Below, piece by piece: positions 18,872 through 27,970 of a DNA stretch of 64,000 bases. Below the pieces are notes generated by a model. It ran no database searches and was not told where the DNA came from. It saw nothing but the letters and a program-made list of their open reading frames with translations. Positions within the stretch are counted from its first letter, which is position 1; every line of letters starts with the position of its first letter. The DNA comes from Pseudomonas pudica (GTDB lineage: Bacteria > Pseudomonadota > Gammaproteobacteria > Pseudomonadales > Pseudomonadaceae), in assembly GCF_015680405.1 (NCBI RefSeq), contig NZ_JADLJS010000003.1:186001-250000 (forward strand). Reading direction: 5' to 3'. A program made the translations under genes and the position numbers.

Positions 18872-18887
18872 CGCGTCCTAGGACGCG
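18872..18887. promoter_or_regulatory. 16-base perfect palindrome upstream of vgrG
   Basis: CGCGTCCTAGGACGCG lies 46 bases before the vgrG start inside a 242-base gap after tssL. The same gap holds a hairpin with arms CTTCCTA (18793-18799) and TAGGAAG (18808-18814), whose left arm belongs to the TTCCTACA motif seen before tssG and tssF. The palindrome may be an operator; no regulator is identified. Confidence 0.4.
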
Positions 18888-18933
18888 TCCGGTTTCATGA
18901 ACCTGCCCGATGGGACGAACCGCAGGAGTACGC

Positions 18934-21696
18934 ATGAGCAACCTGAATGATGTGCGCTTTACCTTCACTACCCCAGCCGACGAAGCCATTCAGTTTGATG
19001 TCGTGTCATTCGAGCTGACCGAAGGCGTCAGCCAGTTGTATCGCCTGGGAGTCGAACTGGTGAGTTTCGCCGACGATGCCGACTTCGCCACCCTGCTCGA
19101 CCACCCCGCGCTGCTGACCATCTGGCAGCAGGAGCAACCGGTGCGTCACGTGCATGGCCTGATCAGCAGCTTCGAACAGGGCAAGACCGGCCACCGCCGC
19201 ACCCGCTACCGCGCCATTGTCGAACCGCAGCTGGCCCGCGCCGGCCTGCAGTCGGACTGGCGCATCTTCCAGCACCGTCCCGTGCCGCAGTTGCTCGAGG
19301 AACTGTTCCGCGAGCGCCGCTGGGGAGCGTTGACCCAGTACCTGGTCAACCCGCACCAGACGCGTGAGTTCTGCGTACAGGCCGGTGATCTGGACCTGGA
19401 TTTCTTTTGGCGGCTATCGGCAGAAGAAGGCCTGATCTCGATCTTCGAGCACAGCCAAGGCAGCCATGGCGTGATCCAGGCGGACCAGATCAGCCAGTTC
19501 GGCAGCCTGGAAGGCGACCCGGTGTTGTATGTGGCCAACCGGGGTGGCACGGCGCGCCAGCCCTGCCTGCATGACTTCCGCTATCGCGAACAGGTACGCA
19601 CCAGTATCCAGGTCCAGCGCGACTACACCTTCACCCACCCGCGCTACAACCTGGAACACACCCTGTACCCCAGGGACATGGGCAACCAGGGCAACGAGTA
19701 CGGGCGCTACGACTACCCCGGCCGCTACAAGCACGACAACGCCGGCAAGCCGTTTACCCAGACCCGTATCAACGCCTTGTTCGGCGATGCCCGGGTGGCC
19801 CAGGTCAAAGGCGACGACGCGCGCCTGCAGCCGGGCATTGCCTTCCAGCTGGCCGGCCATGCCCGTGAGGACCTGAACATCCTCTGGCGGCCGATGCAGA
19901 TCACGCACATGGGGCAGCAGTTCACAGCGCTGGAAGAGGATGCTGCCGAAGCCGAAGTCGGCACGTCCTACACCCTCACCGCCACCTTGATTCCAGCCCG
20001 GGTCGAATGGCATGCCCCTGCTTGCCCCAAGCCCGTGATCGACGGCCCGCAGATGGCCAAGGTGGTCGGCCCGCCCGGCGAGGAAATCTACTGCGACGAG
20101 CACGGCCGCGTGCGCGTGCAGTTCCCCTGGGACCGCCTGGGCCAGGACGACGACAAGAGCTCCTGCTGGGTGCGGGTGACCCAGGCCTGGGCCGGTGCCA
20201 CCTGGGGCCATATGGCCATACCCCGCATTGGCCAGGAAGTGGTGGTCAGTTTCCTCGACGGCGACCCTGACCAACCGATGATCACCGGGCGTAGCTACCA
20301 CATCGTCAACCGCCCGCCGTATCGCCTGCCCGAGTTCAAGGCGTTGAGCCCGATCCGCAGCAAGGAGCACCACGGCAAGCGGCACAACGAACTACGCCTG
20401 GACGACACCACCGGGCAGATCAGCGCGGCGCTGATGAGTGACCACGACAACACCGCGCTGCACCTGGGTTACCTGACCCATCCGCGTCACTTCGGTGGCC
20501 AGCCCCGTGGCCAAGGTTTCGAGCTGCGCACCGATACCCACGGGGTGATCCGCGCAGGCGGCGGCCTGCTGCTGACCACCGAACTGCGCGCCCGCGCCGT
20601 CCAGCACCACACCGACCTGGCCGAAACAGCCGAACGCCTGCAGACCGCACAGCAGTACCACACCACCTTCGCCAGGGTCGCCCGCGACCACCTGGCCCAG
20701 GAAGGTGGCGATCAGGATGAGGTCGGTGAAGCGCTCAAGGCACAGCACGACGCCATCTGCGGCTACGGCGGCAACCCTGAAGCCAACCGGTTTCCGGAGC
20801 TGGCCGACCCGCAGCTGGTGCTCGCCAGCCCGACCGGCATCGCGACCACCACCCCGGAATCCACCCACATCGCCAGCGGCGAACATCTGGGCCTGAGCAC
20901 GGGTGGCCACACCAGCCTGGCCATCGGCAAGCGCCTGCTGATCAGTGCCAGCCGAGGGGTACGCCAGTTCGTCCAGAGCATGGGCTGGCGACTGGTCGCG
21001 GCCACCGGCGACATCGACCTGAAGGCGCTCAAGGACAACATCAACCTGCTGGCCAAGCTCAAGGTCAGCGTAACCGCCGAGCGCATCACCCTCAGCGCCA
21101 AGGAGGAATTGGTCATCCAGGGGGGCGGCAGCAGTACCACCTACACCGCAGGGGGAATCCTGCATGCCACCGCTGGCCAGTACACCGCGCACGCGACTGA
21201 CTTCATCTACAAAGGTTCGAAAAGCCAGGCGGCGGCGTTTCCGGAGGAGCCCAAGGCAGGCCAGGGAACACTGGAACTGCTGCAGCAATACGCTAATGCC
21301 CTGCCATTCAAAAAAGGCAAGTACGAAGTTGAAGACGCCCTCGGCCATGTCTTCAAAGGCAACCTTGATGGCGATGGAAAAGCCAGCGTAGCCAACGTTG
21401 CGCCGGGCCCAGCCAAAGTACGCTTCAGCGATGACGATGTGGATGTCTGGCACGACCCAGGATTCCCCGGTCCTCACGAGCAGATATCGGGTGAGTTGAC
21501 CACACCTTCTTCATCAAAGTTGAGCGCCCAGGCCGCGGGAATTCTAAAGCAGCTCACATCAACCCTATCTGGCGCAAAGCTGAAAGATAGTTCTCTTCGC
21601 TTGGGAGCTGATCTAGCTACTGACGCAGCAAAGCCCACCCTTAAAGGCGCCGGTGTTCCCGAGACGCTGATCAGACTCTCGGAGAAAGCACGATGA
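18934..21696 (+). CDS. vgrG: VgrG (TssI) spike protein with C-terminal extension
   Basis: The 920-residue protein starts MSNLNDVRF at 18934 behind AGGAG (18923-18927); an in-frame codon at 18910 lacks a ribosome site. The gp27-like part spans about 1-370. The gp5 OB-fold core spans about 370-460 (GEEIYCDEHGRVRVQFPWDRLGQ, WAGATWGHMAIPRIGQEVVVSFLDGDPDQPMITG). A DUF2345 beta-helix follows at about 620-760. From about residue 767 an extra 150 residues (GTLELLQQYANALPFKKGKYEV, GNLDGDGKASVANVAPGPAKV) resemble a prealbumin/Ig-like adaptor followed by a helical tail. The stop overlaps the rhs start by 4 bases, so this VgrG probably loads that Rhs effector, the tail being the likely contact. Confidence 0.93.
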   Translation: MSNLNDVRFTFTTPADEAIQFDVVSFELTEGVSQLYRLGVELVSFADDADFATLLDHPALLTIWQQEQPVRHVHGLISSFEQGKTGHRRTRYRAIVEPQLARAGLQSDWRIFQHRPVPQLLEELFRERRWGALTQYLVNPHQTREFCVQAGDLDLDFFWRLSAEEGLISIFEHSQGSHGVIQADQISQFGSLEGDPVLYVANRGGTARQPCLHDFRYREQVRTSIQVQRDYTFTHPRYNLEHTLYPRDMGNQGNEYGRYDYPGRYKHDNAGKPFTQTRINALFGDARVAQVKGDDARLQPGIAFQLAGHAREDLNILWRPMQITHMGQQFTALEEDAAEAEVGTSYTLTATLIPARVEWHAPACPKPVIDGPQMAKVVGPPGEEIYCDEHGRVRVQFPWDRLGQDDDKSSCWVRVTQAWAGATWGHMAIPRIGQEVVVSFLDGDPDQPMITGRSYHIVNRPPYRLPEFKALSPIRSKEHHGKRHNELRLDDTTGQISAALMSDHDNTALHLGYLTHPRHFGGQPRGQGFELRTDTHGVIRAGGGLLLTTELRARAVQHHTDLAETAERLQTAQQYHTTFARVARDHLAQEGGDQDEVGEALKAQHDAICGYGGNPEANRFPELADPQLVLASPTGIATTTPESTHIASGEHLGLSTGGHTSLAIGKRLLISASRGVRQFVQSMGWRLVAATGDIDLKALKDNINLLAKLKVSVTAERITLSAKEELVIQGGGSSTTYTAGGILHATAGQYTAHATDFIYKGSKSQAAAFPEEPKAGQGTLELLQQYANALPFKKGKYEVEDALGHVFKGNLDGDGKASVANVAPGPAKVRFSDDDVDVWHDPGFPGPHEQISGELTTPSSSKLSAQAAGILKQLTSTLSGAKLKDSSLRLGADLATDAAKPTLKGAGVPETLIRLSEKAR

Positions 21697-24600
21697 CCGT
21701 TCCTGCTCGGGCACCTCAACAGGCCACAGGCCCAACGAACACCGCATCCGTCAACGACATCGAAGCCGGCAAGGAAAAGCTGGATCAGTGGATCCGAAAA
21801 ATGACGGGGGGCGCCATCGGTTGGACTGCCGTCAATGCCGCAGGCTCGGTCATCCCAGGTGTGGGCACCGTATTCGCAGCGGTGGATGCCATTGGGGACC
21901 TACTGACGCTTATTGATGGTAACCACGATGATTTCCTGACATGGGTCAGCTTCGGCATCAACGTGGTTGGGCTCGTCTCCTTCCCAGGCGTAGGGCCTGC
22001 GCGTCTGGCCATACGCACTACGCTCTCGGCGGTCAGACGCGATGGCATCGCGATGATTTCTGACGCCCTGTTGAGCGCACTTGAGAAAAACTTAAACGAT
22101 AAAACGCGAGGATCACTGGAAGCCTTCGCCCAAGCCATTGAAAGCCGCCTGAATGAGCTGCTTACCAAGATTGCCGCAGAGATCAAGAAAGCGTGCACCT
22201 CCTTCGCTCAGATGCTTCGGGGGGTAGCCAGCGACCAAGGGCAAAAGGCCCTTGCCAAGAAAACCAAGCAAGCCTCCATTTTCTTCGGACCTGTTGCGGC
22301 AATAGCCGCAAACTTCCTGATCGAGGACCGACTGCTTTCATCGAATACCTGCCAGCAATTGCTCAATGCCGCCAATTTGGCAGATCAGATAGGTCGCAAC
22401 GCTTCAGCCAAAATACTGGGCATGGCGGACGCTGGGAAGGTCGGAAGCATCGGCTACCTAGTGATGTCATTGGCGAATGCACTCAGAAACCGCAAGCGCC
22501 GCAGACCAATAGCAGCAACATCCCACAGCAACAAGCCTAGCCAAGCACAACATACGCAGCAGCAAAACGGTCTGACAACACGGGGCACCGAGCGCCCGGC
22601 GGTCAAGGATCCCAACTGCCGAAACCTTGCAGCAGCCGGCACCGGCGCGAATATCAGCTTTGCGACAGGCAGCGAATCGTTCACACATACAGACTTCTCT
22701 TTGCCGGGATGCTTCCCGATCGAATGGGCCCGAACCTATCGCTCCAGCCTGGACGCATTGGACACCGGGCCATTTGGTGCTCGATGGATCACCCCCTACA
22801 CGATCTTTGTGGAATGCACTGATGATGGAGGCCTTGCCTACCGGGATTCGGACGGCCGAAGTCATCGCTATCCAGATCCAGACGTTGGCAAGTATCACTA
22901 CGATGCAGTCGAAGATGTCCTACTGATTCGAGCCTCGGAAAGCGAACTGGTCGTTGCACGCGGTCATGACACTCAAGAGCATTTTCAAAGGCAAGGCGCC
23001 AAGTATCGCCTTACTGCCATCCAATACCGCAACGGTGCAAGGCTAAACCTGCACTACGAGCACATCCACAACGACAATCCGCTACTTTCGGACCTGCTCA
23101 CGTACCAGGATGACCGCCAGCAGCACCATCTACACCTTGGGTATGGCGAGAACGGGCTGATCTGTTCGGTATGGCTAATGGTAGATGGCCTTGCGCAACG
23201 TCAACTTGCCATCTATGAACAGAATAATGCGGGAGACTTGATCAACGCACACGATGAAAACGGCGCGCAGTGGCACTATGCGTACCACCGTCATCTGGTC
23301 ACCCGTTATACAGATCGAACGGGGCGCGGTTTCAATCTGGAATGGGATGGTGATGGCCCCGGTGCGAAAGCGATACGGGAGTGGGGTGATGACGGAAGCT
23401 TCGAGACCAGGCTGGAATGGGATAAAAACATCCGGCTTACCTATGTCACAAACGCTCAGAAGCAGGAAACCTGGTACTACTACGACATTCTCGGGTTTAC
23501 GTACCGCATTGTGCACCCAGATGGGAATGAAGAATGGTTCTACCGCGATGATGCAAAAAACGTAATTCAACATATCCATACCGACGGCAGTTCGGAGCAA
23601 TTCGCCTACGACGAGCGCGGAAACTTACTGCAGCATACCCGCGCCGATGGCAGTTCCGTTCACCATGCGTACGATGACCTGAGCCAATGCTTCAAGACCC
23701 GCGATGCCGAGGGCGGCCTGTGGAAGTACGATTACGACCAGCGCGGCAACATCATCGAAACCCAGGACCCACTGGAGAACAAGACCCTCTATACCTACAA
23801 CAGCGACAACCTGCCCGTCGCCATCACCGACGCCAACGGCGGTGAGAAGAAGTTGGCCTATAACCCTGATGGCCAGCTGACGAGCTACACCGATTGCTCA
23901 GGCAAGACCACGCAGTGGAAATACAACGCGTTGGGGCAACTGGCCAAACTGATCAACGCCGCCGGCGATGTCACCGAATACCAGTACGAAGCCGGTCAGC
24001 TGGTGTTGCTCATCCACCCGGACAAGACCACCGAACGCTTCGAACGTGATGCCGAAGGCCGCTTGCTCAGCCATACCGATGCCCTGTATCGACGCACCCG
24101 CTGGACCTACAACGAAGCAGGGTTGATTCACCAGCGCCACAACGCCAACGACACCACCCTCACCTACCACTGGAACAAGCTCGGCCAACTGGTACGCCTG
24201 CGCAACGAGAACAACAGCGAAGCCAGCTTCAAATATGACCCCGTCGGGCGGCTGCTCAAGGAAACCGGCTTCGACAAAGAGACCACTCATTACCTCTACG
24301 ACAACGGCAGCAACCTGCCCACCCGCCGGGTGGATGGCGACCGGACCACGCACTTCGAGTACGACCCCATGGGCCGGCTCATCCAGCGCAAGGCCGCTCG
24401 GCGTGGCGGTGACAAGTGGGAGGTTGAAACCTTTGCCTATGACGGCAATGGCAACCTGCTGGCGGCCAACAATAAGGCCTGCAGGCTGCAATGGTTCTAC
24501 GATGCTGCCGGCAACAACACGCGCGAGCATCAGTGGCTGGATTATCTGGTCAAGCCACAGGTTGCCGTGTTCAGGCATGAGTACGACACCCTCAACCAAC

Positions 24601-26339
24601 GCATCGCCACCACCCGCCCCGATGGGCATCGGGTCAGTTGGCTGACCTACGGCAGCGGCCACCTGCTTGCGCTCAAGCTCGATGACCAGGAGCTGATCAG
24701 CTACGAGCGAGATGATCTGCACCGGGAGATCGGCCGCGTGCAAGGCAATGGCCTGGTCCAGCGCCAAACCTGGAGCCCGAATGGCCAGTTGCTGGGGCAG
24801 ACACTGGTTCGCCAAGGTGAATCCAGACGCATCGCGGCGCGCAGCTACCGCTATGACGAAGCCGGCCAGCTGTGCCACATCGACGACCTCAACCGTGGCG
24901 ACCTGCACTATCGCTACGACCCGGTTGGCCGTTTGCTTGAAGCCAGCCGCAACCACGAGAAGGAAACCTTCGCCTTCGACCCGGCGAGCAACCTGCTGGA
25001 CCCCGAGGCACCACCCAATCCTAATCCGCACTCGCCGCACAAGCTGATGGACAACGTGCTGCGCAGCTACTGCGGCACGCAGTATCGATACGACGAGCGC
25101 GGCAACCTGCAGGAGCGGATTGAGAACGGCAAGACAGGCAAGTTTACCTGGGATCTGTATGACCGGCTGCGGCGCTACGAGGATGAGCGGCTGGTTGTCG
25201 AGTTCGGGTATGACGCGTTAGGCCGCCGAGTGTACAAGGACTCGCGCTCGAAGTACCGCAAACGGATACAAGCTGGGCCGGTCTGGAACGAGAATGCGCG
25301 GCGAGCGCTGGATGAAAAGCTGGGCTGTGATTTGACGCTGTTCATCTGGGACGGCGATACGCTGGCGTTCGAGCAGCGCGGGCGGGATGGCAAGGGGCGG
25401 ACTACGCACTATGTGTTTGAACCGGGGACTTTCGTTCCGGTCGCGCAAGGGGTGATGAATCACATCGAGGAGATGCTGCATCAGCCGAGCTATGGCTTCC
25501 CCTATGACATTGATCGGGATCTGGTATGGCAGGAAAAACCAACGCCGAAGCCTTTTGACACTGTGGGCTGGTACCAGTGCGACCATTTAGGCACCCCCAT
25601 GGAAGTTACGAGCGTAGAAGGACATGTGGCATGGCATGGAATTTACAGCGCCTTTGGCTCAGGTAGCACCTATAATATCAACACAAACTCGCTACCAGCC
25701 AATAATAATCTACGCTTCCAAGGCCAATATTCAGACCTTGAGACCAACCTGCATTATAACCGACACAGATTCTATAGCCCCCAAACTGGAAGATTTTGCG
25801 AAAAGGATCCAATCGGGTTATTGGGGGGACTCAACCTATATCTATACGCCGCCAATCCAATAAGCTGGGTGGATCCACTCGGCCTGAAACCATGCCCAGA
25901 AGACTGCAATAAAATTTTGTCCGAAGCTGGCGTTGACATCGACACCCATGCCAACCTTAGCACCGACGCTAAACACAAAGGATCTCTTTATGAATCCCAC
26001 CACATCTACCAACAGGCCGCTCTACTTGATAATAAAACAAAACAACCCCTTATTAACGGCTATACATCAGGCAATGCAATCGCAATCAGGCTTGTTGGAA
26101 AAAATCCTGATAGATCTCGAACTGGTACCCCACACTATAAAGCGACGCTATCTCAAAATTCAGCATCATCTGCAGGATTACTTGGCAGTGAGACCGTAGT
26201 AGCGTTCAACGCACTGAGAGCAGCAGGGCTAAGCGCCCCAGTTGCAAAGTGCGCCACGCTAAAAGCCCGCGGTCAATTATCACATCTTGGCGCCCACGCA
26301 GGTACACCCACGCTGACCCCAAGATCCAGGAGAAAATGA
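21693..26339 (+). CDS. Rhs-family T6SS effector with SHH-signature (HNH/EndoVII-like) nuclease tip
   Basis: The 1548-residue protein starts on the ATG overlapping the vgrG stop. Residues 1-280 form a helical N-terminal region with two glycine-rich hydrophobic stretches (AVNAAGSVIPGVGTVFAAVDA, FLTWVSFGINVVGLVSFPG) and no PAAR motif. A DUF6531-like start of the shell (DFSLPGCFPIEWARTYRS) follows, then many YD repeats, RHS repeat-associated core (YYSPQTGRF-like HRFYSPQTGRF) and the self-cleavage boundary DPLGL at about 1394-1398. The last 150 residues are the variable tip, with ESHHIYQQAAL (Ser1435-His1436-His1437), the signature of the Tox-SHH nuclease family. DNA from about 25620 on is clearly AT-richer, a sign of tip exchange. 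Toxicity is inferred from family knowledge. No Eag chaperone gene is adjacent. Confidence 0.9.
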   Translation: MTVPARAPQQATGPTNTASVNDIEAGKEKLDQWIRKMTGGAIGWTAVNAAGSVIPGVGTVFAAVDAIGDLLTLIDGNHDDFLTWVSFGINVVGLVSFPGVGPARLAIRTTLSAVRRDGIAMISDALLSALEKNLNDKTRGSLEAFAQAIESRLNELLTKIAAEIKKACTSFAQMLRGVASDQGQKALAKKTKQASIFFGPVAAIAANFLIEDRLLSSNTCQQLLNAANLADQIGRNASAKILGMADAGKVGSIGYLVMSLANALRNRKRRRPIAATSHSNKPSQAQHTQQQNGLTTRGTERPAVKDPNCRNLAAAGTGANISFATGSESFTHTDFSLPGCFPIEWARTYRSSLDALDTGPFGARWITPYTIFVECTDDGGLAYRDSDGRSHRYPDPDVGKYHYDAVEDVLLIRASESELVVARGHDTQEHFQRQGAKYRLTAIQYRNGARLNLHYEHIHNDNPLLSDLLTYQDDRQQHHLHLGYGENGLICSVWLMVDGLAQRQLAIYEQNNAGDLINAHDENGAQWHYAYHRHLVTRYTDRTGRGFNLEWDGDGPGAKAIREWGDDGSFETRLEWDKNIRLTYVTNAQKQETWYYYDILGFTYRIVHPDGNEEWFYRDDAKNVIQHIHTDGSSEQFAYDERGNLLQHTRADGSSVHHAYDDLSQCFKTRDAEGGLWKYDYDQRGNIIETQDPLENKTLYTYNSDNLPVAITDANGGEKKLAYNPDGQLTSYTDCSGKTTQWKYNALGQLAKLINAAGDVTEYQYEAGQLVLLIHPDKTTERFERDAEGRLLSHTDALYRRTRWTYNEAGLIHQRHNANDTTLTYHWNKLGQLVRLRNENNSEASFKYDPVGRLLKETGFDKETTHYLYDNGSNLPTRRVDGDRTTHFEYDPMGRLIQRKAARRGGDKWEVETFAYDGNGNLLAANNKACRLQWFYDAAGNNTREHQWLDYLVKPQVAVFRHEYDTLNQRIATTRPDGHRVSWLTYGSGHLLALKLDDQELISYERDDLHREIGRVQGNGLVQRQTWSPNGQLLGQTLVRQGESRRIAARSYRYDEAGQLCHIDDLNRGDLHYRYDPVGRLLEASRNHEKETFAFDPASNLLDPEAPPNPNPHSPHKLMDNVLRSYCGTQYRYDERGNLQERIENGKTGKFTWDLYDRLRRYEDERLVVEFGYDALGRRVYKDSRSKYRKRIQAGPVWNENARRALDEKLGCDLTLFIWDGDTLAFEQRGRDGKGRTTHYVFEPGTFVPVAQGVMNHIEEMLHQPSYGFPYDIDRDLVWQEKPTPKPFDTVGWYQCDHLGTPMEVTSVEGHVAWHGIYSAFGSGSTYNINTNSLPANNNLRFQGQYSDLETNLHYNRHRFYSPQTGRFCEKDPIGLLGGLNLYLYAANPISWVDPLGLKPCPEDCNKILSEAGVDIDTHANLSTDAKHKGSLYESHHIYQQAALLDNKTKQPLINGYTSGNAIAIRLVGKNPDRSRTGTPHYKATLSQNSASSAGLLGSETVVAFNALRAAGLSAPVAKCATLKARGQLSHLGAHAGTPTLTPRSRRK

Positions 26340-26704
26340 AAATGCCAGCAAATCTAGACACCAATAAGCACGCTTTATTGAGCGGATTCATTAAGGCCAT
26401 CTCCGAGAATGACACAAAAACCTTGTCCACTAAGTTCGGCCTATCGCATGCAGTAATTTTAGAGATTCAAGATCTCCTACCAATCTATTTCCATGCAGGA
26501 GCAATACTGTCCGCACCACCATTAGGCAGCCAGGACTCTCAAGTCAACAAAGCACCATTAATAACCGTGTACGACACCGGTGATGGAGATATCGCCGTGG
26601 AATGTTTCATCCTAGAAAACAACGAACCTAGCGAAGCAATCCTTCATGTAAGCTTTTCCGCATCCAATCCAAACACATTGAGCTATGAATTCATAGACTC
26701 GTAA
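26336..26704 (+). CDS. Putative immunity protein for the Rhs SHH nuclease tip
   Basis: The 122-residue protein starts at an ATG that overlaps the rhs stop (ATGA) and lies 3 bases after AGGAG, so it is translationally coupled to the toxin. It has no signal peptide or membrane segment, is acidic in its C-terminal half (VYDTGDGDIAVECFILENNEPSE) and has the same low GC as the toxin tip. Position, size and composition are those of immunity proteins; I do not recognise a named family. A cytoplasmic location fits a DNase target. A second in-frame ATG at 26342 is possible. Confidence 0.7.
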   Translation: MKMPANLDTNKHALLSGFIKAISENDTKTLSTKFGLSHAVILEIQDLLPIYFHAGAILSAPPLGSQDSQVNKAPLITVYDTGDGDIAVECFILENNEPSEAILHVSFSASNPNTLSYEFIDS

Positions 26705-26737
26705 AACTTAACACAATAGAAGATACGAAAATCCATA

Positions 26738-27001
26738 ATGAGAAATATAATACGACTTGGAAATACCACTGATCACGGCGGAACCGTGATCGACTTCATT
26801 CCGCATACCAATCTCAACAGCAACCCTATGGCCGACAAAGGCAACATGGTTTTCTGTCCTTTATGCAAAGGAGAATTCCCAATCATCGAGGGCAGTGATA
26901 CCTACCGCGTCAACGGAGTTCCTGTCGCACTCGATGGTATGAAAACCGCGTGCGGCGCCAGCTTGATCGCCAGCGCATCACGCGGCAGCGTGCATCGCTG
27001 A
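26738..27001 (+). CDS. PAAR-family spike-tip protein (copy 1)
   Basis: The 87-residue protein carries the pattern LGNTTDHGGTVIDF, KGNMVFCPLCKGEFPIIEGS, VALDGMKTACGASLIAS, that of the small PAAR-like proteins that cap VgrG spikes (Cys and His positions suit metal binding at the tip). The Rhs protein upstream has no PAAR domain of its own, so a separate PAAR is functionally sensible. Two further copies lie at 28032 (broken) and 28993 (intact), the latter nearly identical over the C-terminal half. No clear Shine-Dalgarno; AAGATACG lies upstream. Confidence 0.85.
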   Translation: MRNIIRLGNTTDHGGTVIDFIPHTNLNSNPMADKGNMVFCPLCKGEFPIIEGSDTYRVNGVPVALDGMKTACGASLIASASRGSVHR

Positions 27002-27090
27002 GTCAGCCAGGCCAAGTGGAGCTGGCGAACAAGAGACATCCCAGAAGTATGTCTGTTGCCGCCGCTCCCGACCTAGAATTGAGAGCTGAT
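27002..27090 (+). repeat. Post-PAAR repeat, copy R1
   Basis: The 89 bases directly after the PAAR stop recur after each PAAR gene: R2 at 28275-28363 and R3 at 29257-29321 (shorter). In R1 and R2 the repeat ends GAGAGCTGAT, after which the sequence diverges completely: R1 continues into an Rhs-core fragment, R2 into an unrelated toxin tail. From the GTG at 27016 the repeat encodes VELANKRHPRS...LELRAD, probably the N-terminus of a lost or displaced rhs gene. Confidence 0.75.
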
Positions 27091-27264
27091 ACCTACAACA
27101 GCGACAACCTGCCTATTGCCATCACCGACGCCAACGGCGGTGAGAAGAAGTGGCCTATAACCCTGATGGCGAGCGGATCTTGGGAGGGTCACAAAAAAGC
27201 AGCAACCGATATAAAAATAGGCACACTCGAAATCCCATCCAGCCTCGAAAGGCAGCAACAATGA
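27016..27264 (+). pseudogene. Orphan rhs/toxin remnant (module 2)
   Basis: A GTG-started frame of 82 residues has three parts: the conserved post-PAAR peptide, then a piece of Rhs core (TYNSDNLPIAITDANGGEKK), then a tail ending SSLERQQQ. Bases 27089-27170 match the intact rhs gene at 23791-23873 with two or three substitutions and one missing base, so the Rhs frame is lost inside the piece. The stop overlaps the next ATG as ATGA, the same spacing as toxin and immunity genes in the other two modules. I read this as what recombination left of a former effector. Confidence 0.65.
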
Positions 27265-27970
27265 ATGCAACTTTTGATGACCTCATTTTAATACTGAGCA
27301 CTGATAGCTTTTGTGGCGAAATACTTGACACAACGACAAGCACGAATCTCTAAAAATCAGAGAAATAGCGCGAAATATCGTCAAAACAATCATTAACGGT
27401 GGCGACAATTATTACATGTGCGCGGATTTTTCCTGCCACCGCATAAAGAAAACTGAAAAAGATTTTTTTGAACTCGCCCAAAAAAGCAACATCCCCAAGC
27501 AAACGCTAGAAAAGATAGATAACCTTCACAAAATCCTTAAGAGTAATTCCGACGAGACAAACACCGCCTCATATGTCATCAACTCAATAGCAAGCCGGCT
27601 CTACTGGCTTGTGATCGACGAATTCAACACACCAATCACACCAGAGCTTTTGGAGCTAATTCCTGAAATCGAACCACTCGGATTGGACGTAAAACATTAC
27701 GCATGTGAATGGCGAGATGTTTGGTTAGAAAGCCAGTCCGATTGGGATAAGTATATAATGTCACTAATGGACGGCATAGACGAAGCCCCATACCTTACCT
27801 TCACAAAATTGAAGAGCAATTTAGCTCCGCTAGATTTTCTCCGCAAATGGAACACCCATCTCGGCCCGAAGAAATTTTCACACATCAAGAATTTCATTAA
27901 CACCGAGGCGCATCATGAACTTGACAAAAAAAAATGCACGCGCAGCCGAAAAGATAGACACACTAATTAA
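27261..27970 (+). pseudogene. Frameshifted orphan immunity-type gene (module 2)
   Basis: From the ATG at 27261 the frame reads MNATFDDLILILSTDS...GEILDT, then stops at 27351. The next frame is open from 27329 (NDKHESLKIREIARNIVKTIINGGDNYYMCADF) through 27970. Joining them gives a protein of about 236 residues with one base lost between about 27325 and 27335. Codons from 27416 on could still give a 184-residue product. No named family recognised; the protein is soluble, with RLYWLVIDEFNTPITPELLELIPEIEP and other acidic stretches. AT-rich composition and position after a toxin remnant suggest an immunity gene that lost its toxin and then decayed. A poly-A run near 27925 may hold a second shift. 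Confidence 0.6.

Noticed and set aside
19414..21477. Long minus-strand frames inside vgrG
   Set aside because: Shadow frames; the plus-strand VgrG has full domain structure.
26950..27264. 104-codon frame overlapping the end of PAAR copy 1
   Set aside because: Its first part is an out-of-frame reading of PAAR; only the part from GTG 27016 is kept as an rhs remnant.
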